From a virus, in the IMG/VR virus record IMGVR_UViG_3300044843_000188, positions 1 to 26,032 of that record: 26,032 nt of DNA; one strand, written 5' to 3'. Below are positions 12,621 through 20,973 of the stretch, one piece after another. The position numbers were made by a program, and so were the translations under genes. The notes beneath the pieces were generated by a model. The model had not been told where the DNA came from. It did not search any database and saw nothing but the letters and a program-made list of their open reading frames with translations. Within the stretch, counting starts at the first letter, position 1. The number at the start of each line of letters is the position of its first letter.

Positions 12621-14036
12621 CTAAATTGGTCCAGAACCAGTGCCGCCAACAAATTGACTCTTTAGCGTTTGCGAAGCAAACACTCCGACTCTCCCGGCAG
12701 ATGGGTTTGCAGTATAGAACGAGCTGCCATTGTTCGGCCCGGTCGATGAGGCAATCGCTGATGCCCCGGCAGTTTTAACAGTCCCTCCACCGGAGAGACC
12801 GCCTCCGTTGATTACCGATGCTGCAAATACTTGATTCGCCGGGTTGACTTCAATCATAGCAAATGAGTTTGAAGTGCAGGTTATTCGTCGCAGCGGGTTC
12901 GGTGCAGTTCGCGTCCCGGAGTTGTTGTCCTTGTACTGGACCCTCCACCCGCTGCTTCCAACCGAGATGCGAATCGGGCTCGTTACATTCGTTGCGTTTT
13001 TGCTCGGCGGCACGAACAAAAAAGGAATGTTGACTTGGAATCGGTCTACGACACTTCCTCCGTATGGCGCTCCCAGTGGGTGTGAAATGCTTCTGTATGT
13101 TTGCGTCCACGTTTGACTTGCCTCAACTACTCCATCGCCTACGACAGACACGGTAATGGAGCCGGTGTAGGGATAGGTGGAGCTGTAGGGCAAATACGGT
13201 GTCGCGTATTCTGTGCTTACAGCCGATTGGATTATAAACTCGCCTTGGAAGTATCCAAGCCAAGTCGAACGGCCTTGGACCTTTAGTCCTCCGATTTGGT
13301 CAATGAACGGGACGGCACTGTTGAACCTCGCGTACTGGGAATTTGTCGTGTACCGCCAGTAAAAATCAGTGTCTCTCGCCCCGGACTGAAAAATCCAAGG
13401 AATGTTCGCTCCTCCGGTCGCAGTGCTGGTCGCCGTCTCGTTGATGACAATGTTGACTGGGCGCAAGATGTGATAGAACCCGGCACAGTCATGGTGCTCA
13501 AGATTGACAAGAGCCCACTTCTCACCCAAGCCCTGCTCTCGCCAGAGAATAGGAAATCCATACCCGGAGTTGTGCGACAAAGCCTCAAGTCGCTGGGTGA
13601 CGTTTGTAAATCCTACATGGGCTTGGTACGGATTTTGATTGAACTCAGAGTAAACTTTTACGGGACTAATCCCGCTGATTTTGCATTGGCCGGTTGCACC
13701 TTTTGCAATCGCCTCTTGGGTAATTGCAACTCGCTTGTTCCAAATACCGATTCCGTCCGCTGTTCCGTACTGGCTTGGCTTGAACCCGTTGTACACAGCA
13801 GATTTGGAGTCGGGTGGAAGCGTCAAACTGGATTGGTTTTGAACCGTCCCGTCTAGCTCGATTATTCCATACTCCGGTATGTCTACATCCGATGCGTTGT
13901 AAACCGTTATCGTATCGTCATCCGGTGGAGCCTCGCGGAACCTTGGGTCTGTGGCTGAAAGCTCCGAGCCTTTGCGTTTTTGCAAAAGCTCCACCAGCTT
14001 TCTTCCGGTCTTTTTGCCAAGTTTAACGCCAGCCAT
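12621..14036 (-). CDS. large unfamiliar tail protein, candidate tail tip or fibre
   Basis: 471 residues, ATG at 14036, preceded by AAGGGCTAAA, two bases after the previous stop. A basic helical N-terminus (KLGKKTGRKLVELLQKRKG) is followed by a strand-rich region beginning ITVYNASDVDIPEYGIIELDG and a long beta-rich C-terminal part with Gly/Ser/Asn repeats ending in SQTLKSQFVGGTGSG. The composition is typical of receptor-binding or structural tail proteins. No lambda J, Dit or Tal domain is recognisable. Placement near the operon end supports a tail-tip or fibre role. Confidence 0.55.
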   Translation of the reverse strand: MAGVKLGKKTGRKLVELLQKRKGSELSATDPRFREAPPDDDTITVYNASDVDIPEYGIIELDGTVQNQSSLTLPPDSKSAVYNGFKPSQYGTADGIGIWNKRVAITQEAIAKGATGQCKISGISPVKVYSEFNQNPYQAHVGFTNVTQRLEALSHNSGYGFPILWREQGLGEKWALVNLEHHDCAGFYHILRPVNIVINETATSTATGGANIPWIFQSGARDTDFYWRYTTNSQYARFNSAVPFIDQIGGLKVQGRSTWLGYFQGEFIIQSAVSTEYATPYLPYSSTYPYTGSITVSVVGDGVVEASQTWTQTYRSISHPLGAPYGGSVVDRFQVNIPFLFVPPSKNATNVTSPIRISVGSSGWRVQYKDNNSGTRTAPNPLRRITCTSNSFAMIEVNPANQVFAASVINGGGLSGGGTVKTAGASAIASSTGPNNGSSFYTANPSAGRVGVFASQTLKSQFVGGTGSGPI

Positions 14037-14037
14037 T

Positions 14038-14655
14038 TTAGCCCTTCACAGAAACCAGCATGTGCATTTTCATGATTCGCCCGATGACCGCAGTTGCAGT
14101 TGCAACGTCAACGATTGCGATTGTAACTCGGCAGTCAAGCTCATCGCCGGGAAGCAATCCGGTCGGCGTGACAGTAAACTCTTTGGCCGATGCCGTAAGG
14201 CTGTTGATTGTCGTGGCCGCAGTAGTTACGAGGTCGGAGCCGACCAAACCAGTTGCGTCATTTTTTTGGTAAACTTCAAAGTCAACAGTTGCGGAAGCAG
14301 TCGCCACGGTTGTCTTCATCCCGGCGTGGGCGACGATGCTTAATGGCTGTCCCGCAACGTAGTTCTCTGGCAATCTGAAATAGAACCGGCCTCGCTGGGT
14401 GACGCTTGTATTTTTGCTGTCGCTGGTCTGAATCACAACCGCATCGGTCCCCCATGTTCCGGGAATGAACCCGAGGTCGTCTGCTGCAGCCGTTGTGGGG
14501 AGTGCCGTTTGGTAGGCGTCCCACACTCGCACCAACTCCAGCGGGATGTTGTCCTTCAAAATCTCTTGAGCCAACTTTGCTCGCTCAATACCGGCAGCAG
14601 CGGCGATGTTTGAGTTGACAATTTCACCGGCAGGAATGTTAAACGAAATAGTCAT
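14038..14655 (-). CDS. beta-rich virion protein of unknown role
   Basis: 205 residues, ATG at 14655 with AGGAGAATCAA upstream. A short helical lead (AGIERAKLAQEIL) is followed by a compact beta domain: RGRFYFRLPENYVAGQPLSIVAHAGM, VDFEVYQKND, and LLPGDELDCRVTIAIVDVATATAVIG. The pattern resembles a jelly-roll-like structural domain, such as those in tail-tip or fibre proteins. Tightly packed between two other tail-end genes. No specific family name can be supported. Confidence 0.55.
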   Translation of the reverse strand: MTISFNIPAGEIVNSNIAAAAGIERAKLAQEILKDNIPLELVRVWDAYQTALPTTAAADDLGFIPGTWGTDAVVIQTSDSKNTSVTQRGRFYFRLPENYVAGQPLSIVAHAGMKTTVATASATVDFEVYQKNDATGLVGSDLVTTAATTINSLTASAKEFTVTPTGLLPGDELDCRVTIAIVDVATATAVIGRIMKMHMLVSVKG

Positions 14656-14664
14656 TTGATTCTC

Positions 14665-15510
14665 CTAAAAGCCCATCGACGCGAAGTTAATTGTTTGGAA
14701 GATTTGAAACTCAAGCCAGTGTGCATCAGATTGATTCGGTTTTTCGGTCCCGTCCGCATTGAGCATTACCGGCTCGACTTTTGGCTTTCCGAGTTCATCC
14801 TTGGCTCGCTGGATTTTTCCATTTTTCTTGATGTAAAATCCTTCGTGCCTGACCCGCTTGTACCAAGCTTTTTCTGGTGTCGTGCGATAGGGTTTTCTTG
14901 CTTGAATCTCCACCGTCACAGCAGCATACGGAGTTTCGTCAATCCACTCATCGCTGGCCGAAATGTTTGTAACCCTTAAAACTCCCGGCGGGAATCCAAG
15001 AAACGTGTCGCTGTTCACGCAGTCAATGTAGGCATAAAACGTAGCTTGGTCAAAGAATCTAAACTTTTTGCTGAGTTTGATTCCGAGGTCGCTGACCGGT
15101 TTTGTCACGCCGTATATTGGCTCTCCGTTCACAGTCGCTATCGGCTTTCCGCTAATGTCCTCATCTACCGGCTCCTCTGACGTAATCGTAAACGTGTCAA
15201 TCTCTGTTCTTTGGGTCGTCGGGTCTGACGGGTCGCGGTACGGAGGAGAAACGTAACTGGCGGTAACTTCCCAGTGCAGCGGAGTCTTTCGTGTCCCGGT
15301 AACTCCATCGCAATAAAGCAAGGTGAACAGCGGGTGACGCGATTTTTCGATTGGCAATCTCGGGTCAAGCTTTACGGTTAAATCGTTGTCGTACGCAAAC
15401 TCCGTAAATACGTTAAACACCCGGCTTGCCGTCGCGCTCACCCGGCCTTTTTCGTCAACTGATGTGGCCAATGAGGAGCTAAAGATTTCGTCAACAAATC
15501 GAACTGCCAT
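14665..15510 (-). CDS. unfamiliar tail protein directly after the tape measure
   Basis: 281 residues, ATG at 15510 with AGGAGCATAGC upstream. The position just after the tape measure is where distal-tail or tail-tip proteins are usually encoded. The sequence is mixed alpha/beta with WEVTASYVSPPYRDP, FFDQATFYAYIDCVNSDTFLGFPPGVL and DEWIDETPYAAVTVEIQARKP. Several conserved-looking aromatic and Gly/Pro turns point to a folded structural domain. I do not recognise the family, so distal tail protein is a placement guess. Confidence 0.55.
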   Translation of the reverse strand: MAVRFVDEIFSSSLATSVDEKGRVSATASRVFNVFTEFAYDNDLTVKLDPRLPIEKSRHPLFTLLYCDGVTGTRKTPLHWEVTASYVSPPYRDPSDPTTQRTEIDTFTITSEEPVDEDISGKPIATVNGEPIYGVTKPVSDLGIKLSKKFRFFDQATFYAYIDCVNSDTFLGFPPGVLRVTNISASDEWIDETPYAAVTVEIQARKPYRTTPEKAWYKRVRHEGFYIKKNGKIQRAKDELGKPKVEPVMLNADGTEKPNQSDAHWLEFQIFQTINFASMGF

Positions 15511-15511
15511 G

Positions 15512-17128
15512 CTATGCTCCTAACACTTCGTCGGGTGCTGCCGTGTTGGCGTAGATTCCGTTTAACGCACCAAGCATTCCCTCCCAAACCCTAATCCCGG
15601 TCTCGGTCAGTCTGACAAGGTTTTCAGTTTTCTTTGCCATGTCGGCCGCAGGACTTCCGCTGCCTCTGGTAAGCATCCGGCTCTCCGTTGCTTGGAGTTG
15701 GCCCGCTGCTTCAAAGCCCTTCTTGGCTTCTTCAAGAGCCCGCTTTCGCTCCTCCTCGCGTTTATCTTTTTCCTCGGCTTCTTTCTCAAGCCTTTTGTTT
15801 TCTTCGCGAATAGCTTTGCCCTGTGCAATTGCTTCATCTGATACGCCAGCCAGCTTCGCGCGGTAATCCTCCGCTGCTTCCGCACCGTGTCTCAGCTCGT
15901 AATTTTTAAGCTGCAGTGCCTCGATGTGGTTTTTGTCATTTTGCTCCTGCTCCTTTAGCGAATCCTGCAATTCCTGCAAACGGTCGTTGTACTGCTCTTG
16001 TGCTTCAATTTCATCTTTAATTGCTTGAGCCGTTGCAATCGTCGCGGCACTTACTCCGTCCTGTGCCATGCGATACGCTTCTGCTGCGTCCTCGCCCTCT
16101 CTCAAAGCAATCAATTTGATTTTCAAGTTTTCAATTAAATTCTTCTCGGACTCGATTTGGCGTTTTGCTTCTTCGGCCTTTTTCTCAGCGTCCTGTTTTT
16201 CCTTGTCTCTTACCTCTTTCGCTTTGGCGGCTGCTTCGTTTGTTTCGACTTCCAGTTTGTACTGGGCCTTCATTTCCTCCGTCACCCCGGCCATTGTCAG
16301 CAGTTTGTGCCGCTCTAGTGCCGCTGCCGTGGCTGGGTCATTCATCGCAAGCGTCTCCCGCTGGAGCCTTGCGATTTCATCTTGCATGGTCTTGGAGTTG
16401 CTGGCTTCTTGCTCCCTCGCTTTGGCCGCTTCTTTGGCAGCAGTGAGCCGCTCATGCTCTGGACGCATTTGAGCTTCAAGCTCTTGTCTTTGCTTGGTTA
16501 ATGTCTCAAGCAGTTCATCCTCGCGCGCCTTCTGCTTCTCCACCGTGTCAATCGCGTCTTGCGACATGTTGGAGAAAAAGCCCTTGTGGCTTTTAAGCCT
16601 TTCGTTCACCTCCGAGACTGTAGCTTCTTGCTCTTCAATCAGCGAATTGAGCTTTGTCATCGCCTCCTGCTGGACGGCTATCTTCTCTGCTGGAGTGCCT
16701 TGGAGGTCAGCGACCTCGCGAAGCATGTCGATGTGTTCCGTTAGCCGGTTGGTAATTACCTGTGCGTCACGGTCGGCTTGGGCGTTCAGCTCCGCCAGCT
16801 CCTTCCGCATTTGCACTACATTTGGGAGGGCATCGTAAAATGCCTTTCCTAACTGCATCCCCGCAATTGCAGAACCAAGCAAAGCCGCTGCAACTCCCGT
16901 TTTGTCGAGCCCTTGCCCAAATGCTTGAGCCGCCTCGACTCCTTCGGAAACTGTATTTGTCATCTCTTGGAACGGACCAACGTCAATTCCAAGCTTGCCG
17001 AACAAGCCAAACGTAGAGTTAAGCTTTTTGGCGAACCCGCCAGTTCGCTCAAGGCTCTTAGTGACCTTCTCAAACATGGGAGAGGTCTTGTCGATTCCGT
17101 TCAGGACGATTTCAACCGACTCGCTCAT
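15512..17128 (-). CDS. tail tape measure protein, short
   Basis: 538 residues, starting at 17128 with ATGA overlap onto the zinc-finger gene. Opening MSESVEIVLNGIDKTSPMFEKV is typical of tape measures. A Gly/Ala/Leu hydrophobic segment (VAAALLGSAIAGMQLGKAF, about 79-97) is followed by a long Lys/Glu coiled coil. Three related internal units of about 100-120 residues recur: LTMAGVTEEMKAQY, LREGEDAAEAYRMAQDGVS and LRHGAEAAEDYRAKLAGVS. At about 0.15 nm per residue the tail would be near 80 nm, short for a siphovirus. It sets tail length and may help DNA entry. Confidence 0.85.
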   Translation of the reverse strand: MSESVEIVLNGIDKTSPMFEKVTKSLERTGGFAKKLNSTFGLFGKLGIDVGPFQEMTNTVSEGVEAAQAFGQGLDKTGVAAALLGSAIAGMQLGKAFYDALPNVVQMRKELAELNAQADRDAQVITNRLTEHIDMLREVADLQGTPAEKIAVQQEAMTKLNSLIEEQEATVSEVNERLKSHKGFFSNMSQDAIDTVEKQKAREDELLETLTKQRQELEAQMRPEHERLTAAKEAAKAREQEASNSKTMQDEIARLQRETLAMNDPATAAALERHKLLTMAGVTEEMKAQYKLEVETNEAAAKAKEVRDKEKQDAEKKAEEAKRQIESEKNLIENLKIKLIALREGEDAAEAYRMAQDGVSAATIATAQAIKDEIEAQEQYNDRLQELQDSLKEQEQNDKNHIEALQLKNYELRHGAEAAEDYRAKLAGVSDEAIAQGKAIREENKRLEKEAEEKDKREEERKRALEEAKKGFEAAGQLQATESRMLTRGSGSPAADMAKKTENLVRLTETGIRVWEGMLGALNGIYANTAAPDEVLGA

Positions 17129-17463
17129 CTTGCACCACCGCGAATGTATTCGTTCTCAGCAATTGTAATCTCTGATTTCAACAGCTTTGCAAAATCCATG
17201 AACCAAGCAGCTTGATTCAAGGCTCCACCCGCCACCGGGGGCAAACCGCTCTGAAGCCAATCCGCCAATTTTGTGATGTGGTAAAACTCCAAGTCGATGT
17301 GATTTTTCGGGCAATCCGAGATACAGAAAAAGCCCTGCTGATTGCACTCGGCACATCCCTGCTCGTCGCAGGTCGGGCAAGCAATCATCAAGGGCTCAAA
17401 GTCTGACGGTTTGTGTTTGCAGGACCGCTGGCATCCGCCGCAAAGCAGACCAGCTTTAATCAT
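17125..17463 (-). CDS. zinc-finger T-like extension of the tail assembly chaperone
   Basis: 112 residues. Cysteines sit at 8, 11, 15, 29, 32, 37, 40, 47 and 51; the CxxC-x4-CxxC part (CPTCDEQGCAEC) resembles a DnaJ-type zinc finger. The rest is helical (FYHITKLADWLQSGL, ALNQAAWFMDFAKLL). The reading frame lies -1 relative to the preceding gene, is open across its stop, and its own ATG at 17463 has no ribosome binding site. In lambda the T part is made only as the gpG-T frameshift fusion, so this ORF is probably expressed the same way, giving a fusion of about 237 residues. Overlaps the tape measure start as ATGA. Confidence 0.7.
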   Translation of the reverse strand: MIKAGLLCGGCQRSCKHKPSDFEPLMIACPTCDEQGCAECNQQGFFCISDCPKNHIDLEFYHITKLADWLQSGLPPVAGGALNQAAWFMDFAKLLKSEITIAENEYIRGGAR

Positions 17464-17468
17464 GGCGA

Positions 17469-17837
17469 CTATTCTTGTTTTTTTTTATCTTCTTTGCTTA
17501 CGAACTGGGCCGTCAAAACCTTTCGGATGAGTTCAATTCCCTCGTTCAAATTCAGAGCCGACTTCAATCCATCGGCACTAAACTCGATTGGGTTCCCATC
17601 TCGGTCGGTCACATTCCTCCACCCTTTCAGGCAAACAATCAATGCACCTACAACCTTGTCGTACAACTCCTCGGAGTCTTTCGAGTCGGCCAAAGAGTCA
17701 AGGGCCGACCCGGCCTTTTGCTTCTCTGACATGCTCAAGGACAAACAAATGAATGTCGGCCTCGACTCCTCTGCTTTGGTCTCGTCAAAGTCAAGATACA
17801 AATCGAATGTCAACCCCGGTTCGCAAGCCCTTGGCAT
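17469..17837 (-). CDS. G-like tail assembly chaperone
   Basis: 122 residues from ATG at 17837, chosen for GAGGGAAAT upstream and a 10-base gap from the tail tube stop. It has a short beta N-terminus (EPGLTFDLYLDFDE) and a helical body (EKQKAGSALDSLADSKDSEELYDKVV, LNLNEGIELIRKVL). Position between the tube and tape measure genes, size and the A-rich slip site near its end match the G protein of lambda-like tails, which coats the tape measure and recruits tube subunits. It ends DKKKQE; AAA AAA AAA codes the KKK. Sequence similarity to known chaperones is weak, so the call rests on position and the slip site. Confidence 0.75.
   Translation of the reverse strand: MPRACEPGLTFDLYLDFDETKAEESRPTFICLSLSMSEKQKAGSALDSLADSKDSEELYDKVVGALIVCLKGWRNVTDRDGNPIEFSADGLKSALNLNEGIELIRKVLTAQFVSKEDKKKQE
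17478..17486 (-). other. candidate -1 ribosomal frameshift site (nine A's)
   Basis: On the minus strand the G-like frame reads GAT AAA AAA AAA CAA GAA TAG. The A-run contains the slippery heptamer A-AAA-AAA in the right phase. A -1 slip gives ACA AGA ATA GTC GCC ATG and enters the zinc-finger frame without a stop. This mirrors the lambda gpG to gpG-T site. No stimulatory structure was assessed. Confidence 0.7.
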
Positions 17838-17847
17838 ATTTCCCTCG

Positions 17848-18792
17848 TTACGGTCCAGCAGCAAAAGTCAATGTCAACTCATCATCTCCGGCCGCAGCGT
17901 TTTTGTTTGCTTGAAACGCAATGTTCTCAATGCACACCCCGCTCCGGTCTGCCTGTTGCACGTTTGTGATTTGCGCCTTCGGCATCGCAATTGTAATCTT
18001 GTCGGTCGCATTTGAAAACGCAAATGACACTGCTTCTTCGGCTTGCGTTGTCCACTTTCCGTAATAATCGTAAGTTCCGGTCACAACCGATTCCGGGTCG
18101 AACGTGCCGACAACTTTCCGGTTCACAATGCAAGCAGCGGCAAGTCCAGAACCGTCACTGCCGGTTGAGGCTTGGCTGGGGCGCAAATAAACTTCATTCC
18201 CCGCATCCACCTCGAATTTGCTGAAGATAGGCGACCATGCACCCCATGTCATCGTGGAGTTTGCGACTCGCATTGGCAAAGCTGTCGGGTAAGTTGGCGT
18301 AACCAATGCAGTGCTTGTGACAGGTTGCCAAACGCCAGAGAACGTAAAGTCAATTACGCCTGCCTTGCCTGCTTCTCCGATAATCTTGAAAGAGCCAGCG
18401 CAACCGCGAAGCTTTTTGTAAAGGCCGTCAATGTACATGCCGATGGAAAGCGTCTTGACGTTTGAGCCGGGTGTCTCGGACTTCGGGCTAAACACTTGCA
18501 AGGCCGCAGTCCAGCCGCACCCCGGAAGGAATACGCTTGCCCAAGCCGGAATACCTCCGGTCCCGGTTCCGTAGGTATGGAGTTTGAACGATACGGTGGC
18601 TCCGTAGCTCTCGGGGGTCGCCGGGAGGTTTGTAAATGTTGCTTGACTCGGCCTGTCCGTCATTGAGATGGCTGGCTGCATGTCGAAGTCAAATACGTTG
18701 AACACACCTTCAGCCGCTGTCAACGTCTCCAGTGTTCCACTTGTCGCTTCAACTTTTGCGGTCAATACTTTTCGTCGTGATAGAAGTGGCAT
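17848..18792 (-). CDS. major tail tube protein
   Basis: 314 residues, ATG at 18792 with AGGAT upstream. The opening LLSRRKVLTAKVEATSGTLETL, the repeated strand pattern and segments such as SFKIIGEAGKAGVIDFTFSGVW and ITIAMPKAQITNVQQADRSGV...FQANKNA match long siphovirus tail tube proteins. Place in the operon, between the gpZ-like protein and the G-like chaperone, supports this. The size is larger than lambda V (246 residues), as in the Phage_tube_2 type; a decorative domain may account for it. Probably the most abundant tail protein. Confidence 0.8.
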   Translation of the reverse strand: MPLLSRRKVLTAKVEATSGTLETLTAAEGVFNVFDFDMQPAISMTDRPSQATFTNLPATPESYGATVSFKLHTYGTGTGGIPAWASVFLPGCGWTAALQVFSPKSETPGSNVKTLSIGMYIDGLYKKLRGCAGSFKIIGEAGKAGVIDFTFSGVWQPVTSTALVTPTYPTALPMRVANSTMTWGAWSPIFSKFEVDAGNEVYLRPSQASTGSDGSGLAAACIVNRKVVGTFDPESVVTGTYDYYGKWTTQAEEAVSFAFSNATDKITIAMPKAQITNVQQADRSGVCIENIAFQANKNAAAGDDELTLTFAAGP

Positions 18793-18801
18793 GTGGTTAT
18801 C

Positions 18802-19440
18802 CTACAATTCTTTGAGTAAATACCTTGCTTCGTGCAACAACCGCTGTTTCAAATGCGAGGTCATGTCCTCGACTGCTGGTGTCAGCATTTCATTTCTTGT
18901 AAACACACCCCACGGAGACAAGCCAAGGATTTTAACGATAGGAAGTCTTTTGCTCCCGGCCCGGACAAACGAATTGCCTTTCCATTTTGTGCTTTGAGTT
19001 GTGATGAACCTCGGAGTCGGTTTGTCCAATCGCTCAAACTTTTTGTTTTTGCCTTTGCCGGTCTTTTGGAATACTTGGAATACTTTTCTGGTTGGGCCGC
19101 TAAATCCTCGCGGCATAAACCTCCACTGGTCCGTCTTTTTGATTTGCCAGTACATGCCAGTTGGGTCTTGGACTCCCTTAAAATGCCGAGTGCCGAGTCG
19201 CCCGGTCTTTCGCAATTCAACGACTGCTCCGCCCTCTCCAGAGCTGTAATTCCTCGCCTTCTCCTTTGCAATTCTTGGTTTGATATGCGAAGCGTCCGTC
19301 ACTTGCCGGATCATGTTCGTTTGGCCTTTTTGTGCCGTTCGCTTTGTGGCTCGGCCAATGATTTTCTTCATTGCTCCCGGAATAAACGAGAGCCGTTGTG
19401 CGTATTGAGCCAAATCAGATGTATCAACGTCGATTTGCAT
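18802..19440 (-). CDS. gpZ-like minor tail / tail completion protein
   Basis: 212 residues. The N-terminal half IDVDTSDLAQYAQRLSFIPGAMKKIIGRATKRTAQKGQTNMIRQVTD resembles the gpZ/minor-tail family, which also has Arg/Lys-rich helices. It continues with basic residues (KARNYSSGEGGAVVEL) and KGKNKKFERLDKPTPRF. In lambda gpZ joins head and tail. Starts as TAATG with the previous gene at 19440. Placement directly before the tail tube is the lambda order. The pI is high. Confidence 0.7.
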   Translation of the reverse strand: MQIDVDTSDLAQYAQRLSFIPGAMKKIIGRATKRTAQKGQTNMIRQVTDASHIKPRIAKEKARNYSSGEGGAVVELRKTGRLGTRHFKGVQDPTGMYWQIKKTDQWRFMPRGFSGPTRKVFQVFQKTGKGKNKKFERLDKPTPRFITTQSTKWKGNSFVRAGSKRLPIVKILGLSPWGVFTRNEMLTPAVEDMTSHLKQRLLHEARYLLKEL

Positions 19441-19925
19441 TACGCTCGCACCGTGTACGGGTCATTCTCGGAGGTGCGAAACATGACCACAAAATTTACC
19501 CGGACTCCGGTTATTTGGTCCCCAACAAAGTTTTCCAATGACGTAACTTGCGAGTCGATTGCCAGCCCGTCCCAGTTGTACCAATTTGCAGGCGATGTTA
19601 TTGCCTTCAAAATGTCGGCTCCGAACTCGTTGCATAAAGACTCCACTGAAACCGAGTCTTCTTCGCTGGGCCGTATTTGCCCGGTGATTACGAACGGCAG
19701 GTTCCAGCAAGTCGCTGGAGGATTGCCGTCATAGGAAAGCTCCGGGTTTTTTTCTAGAGCACCTTGTACGACAATCAATTGGTAGTCTTCTGGAGTACCA
19801 GTCCAGATTCGAGTAGGCCTGACAACCGTCCCGGATACTGTTGTTTCGTACCCAATTGCTTCGTCAATAAGCTGAAGACGTTGTTTTACTTTCAATGCGA
19901 TTTGCTCTGAAATTGCAACAGCCAT
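19440..19925 (-). CDS. putative head-tail or tail completion protein
   Basis: 161 residues, TAATG overlap with the preceding gene at 19925. Helical start (AISEQIALKVKQRLQLIDEAIG), then strands (VVRPTRIWTGTPEDYQLIVVQGALEKNPE, FVITGQIRPSEEDSVSVE) and a C-terminal pair of strands (ITGVRVNFVVMFRTSENDPY). This order and size suit the gpU-type tail terminator or a completion protein, placed before gpZ. Similarity to a named family is not certain. Confidence 0.55.
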   Translation of the reverse strand: MAVAISEQIALKVKQRLQLIDEAIGYETTVSGTVVRPTRIWTGTPEDYQLIVVQGALEKNPELSYDGNPPATCWNLPFVITGQIRPSEEDSVSVESLCNEFGADILKAITSPANWYNWDGLAIDSQVTSLENFVGDQITGVRVNFVVMFRTSENDPYTVRA

Positions 19926-20266
19926 TACTTCAATGCTATTTGAAGCATCCCAAAATCTGAGTCGGTAACCTTCAAAATCGAATGCGAAGTCTTCGAGCCT
20001 CTGTACATGACCTCGACTTTGTCGCCTCCAGTATCCAGCTCACTTTCATGGATTCCGGTGGTCGCGTCATTCTTGACGTAGACGACAAACGACAATGCGA
20101 CAACATTTCCTACGTCATCCAAAAGGCTCGGGGGTTCGCGGTCCACAATCGCTAGTATCGTGCGCGAACCCCCGCTCCGGGGTTTGTAGGTGGCTTGCTC
20201 CGCGAACTCGTCATTGGACAAGAACACGGTAATCGCATCGTTTTTAATCGAGTCTTTGAGGCTCAT
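19925..20266 (-). CDS. head-tail joining protein (FII-like)
   Basis: 113 residues, TAATG overlap with the preceding gene. Pattern MSLKDSIKNDAITVFLSNDEFAEQATYKP followed by a strand-rich rest (TILAIVDREPPSLL, ALSFVVYVKND, KVEVMYRGSKTSHSILKV) matches the short joining-protein family (ATP-binding sugar transporter-like, near lambda FII). It should sit between connector and tail. Position after the decoration protein and before the completion proteins agrees. Confidence 0.7.
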   Translation of the reverse strand: MSLKDSIKNDAITVFLSNDEFAEQATYKPRSGGSRTILAIVDREPPSLLDDVGNVVALSFVVYVKNDATTGIHESELDTGGDKVEVMYRGSKTSHSILKVTDSDFGMLQIALK

Positions 20267-20931
20267 TAGCTGCGCCGACAGCGAACTCCAACGTAGTCAA
20301 TCGTCACGCTGTCGGTGTTCGCAGATGCAGTCTTTTGCAACTGAACGAACGGCTGAAGCTGAGTCGTAAAGTTTGACATGTTGAATGTCGTTCCTGCTGC
20401 AACACGGTCTCCGTCGATAAAGAATCGAACGTCAGCCTTGCCAGCGGCAAAGCTAATGACGAATCGGCGGAAGGTCGTTGTCAGCGTTTGACCTGTTGCT
20501 TTGTCGTCAATGTCGTTGACGTTGTCGTCGGTCTCGCAAAGGACGGCACTCGAACCGGCCAGCAGAAACTGCGCATGTGCGTTCGTGCTGTCTGTGTTGT
20601 CGTTGCGGTTTGTTTGCAAGCCGAACGCCAGACGATTCGCCGCAGTGAGTGCAGCAACCGTCTTGATACGGAACTCGATTTCAATCAATTGGTCAATGTC
20701 AAACTGCAGCTTGTCACCAAAGTCCAAGCAGAGGTTTTGAACTTCGTTCGTCACATCAAAGGCTAGTGTGAACGTGCCGCCATGCTCGGCATTAGCCTTG
20801 GTAAAGGTCGGCGTTCCAGCAGCGGAAGTGTCCGTAATCTTCCAGAAACCCTCGCCCACAGTGGCAGCAATGGTCGCTCCGCCACAAAAGTCATCGCTCC
20901 AAATGCAATAGTCTTGCAGTCGGTATTCCAT
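20266..20931 (-). CDS. beta-sandwich protein, candidate capsid decoration
   Basis: 221 residues, ATG at 20931 with GGAGAACATGAC upstream. The sequence resembles lectin or concanavalin-like beta sandwiches: long alternating strands, IEIEFRIKTVAALTAANRLAFGLQ, VRFFIDGDRVAAG and a C-terminal SVTIDYVGVRC. The gene directly follows the major capsid protein, where decoration proteins often lie in HK97-type phages. Function could be capsid decoration or a saccharide-binding surface protein. No signal peptide. Confidence 0.55.
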   Translation of the reverse strand: MEYRLQDYCIWSDDFCGGATIAATVGEGFWKITDTSAAGTPTFTKANAEHGGTFTLAFDVTNEVQNLCLDFGDKLQFDIDQLIEIEFRIKTVAALTAANRLAFGLQTNRNDNTDSTNAHAQFLLAGSSAVLCETDDNVNDIDDKATGQTLTTTFRRFVISFAAGKADVRFFIDGDRVAAGTTFNMSNFTTQLQPFVQLQKTASANTDSVTIDYVGVRCRRS

Positions 20932-20973
20932 GTCATGTTCTCCAAAATGTTGAGTTGAAAGTTACCAGACAGA

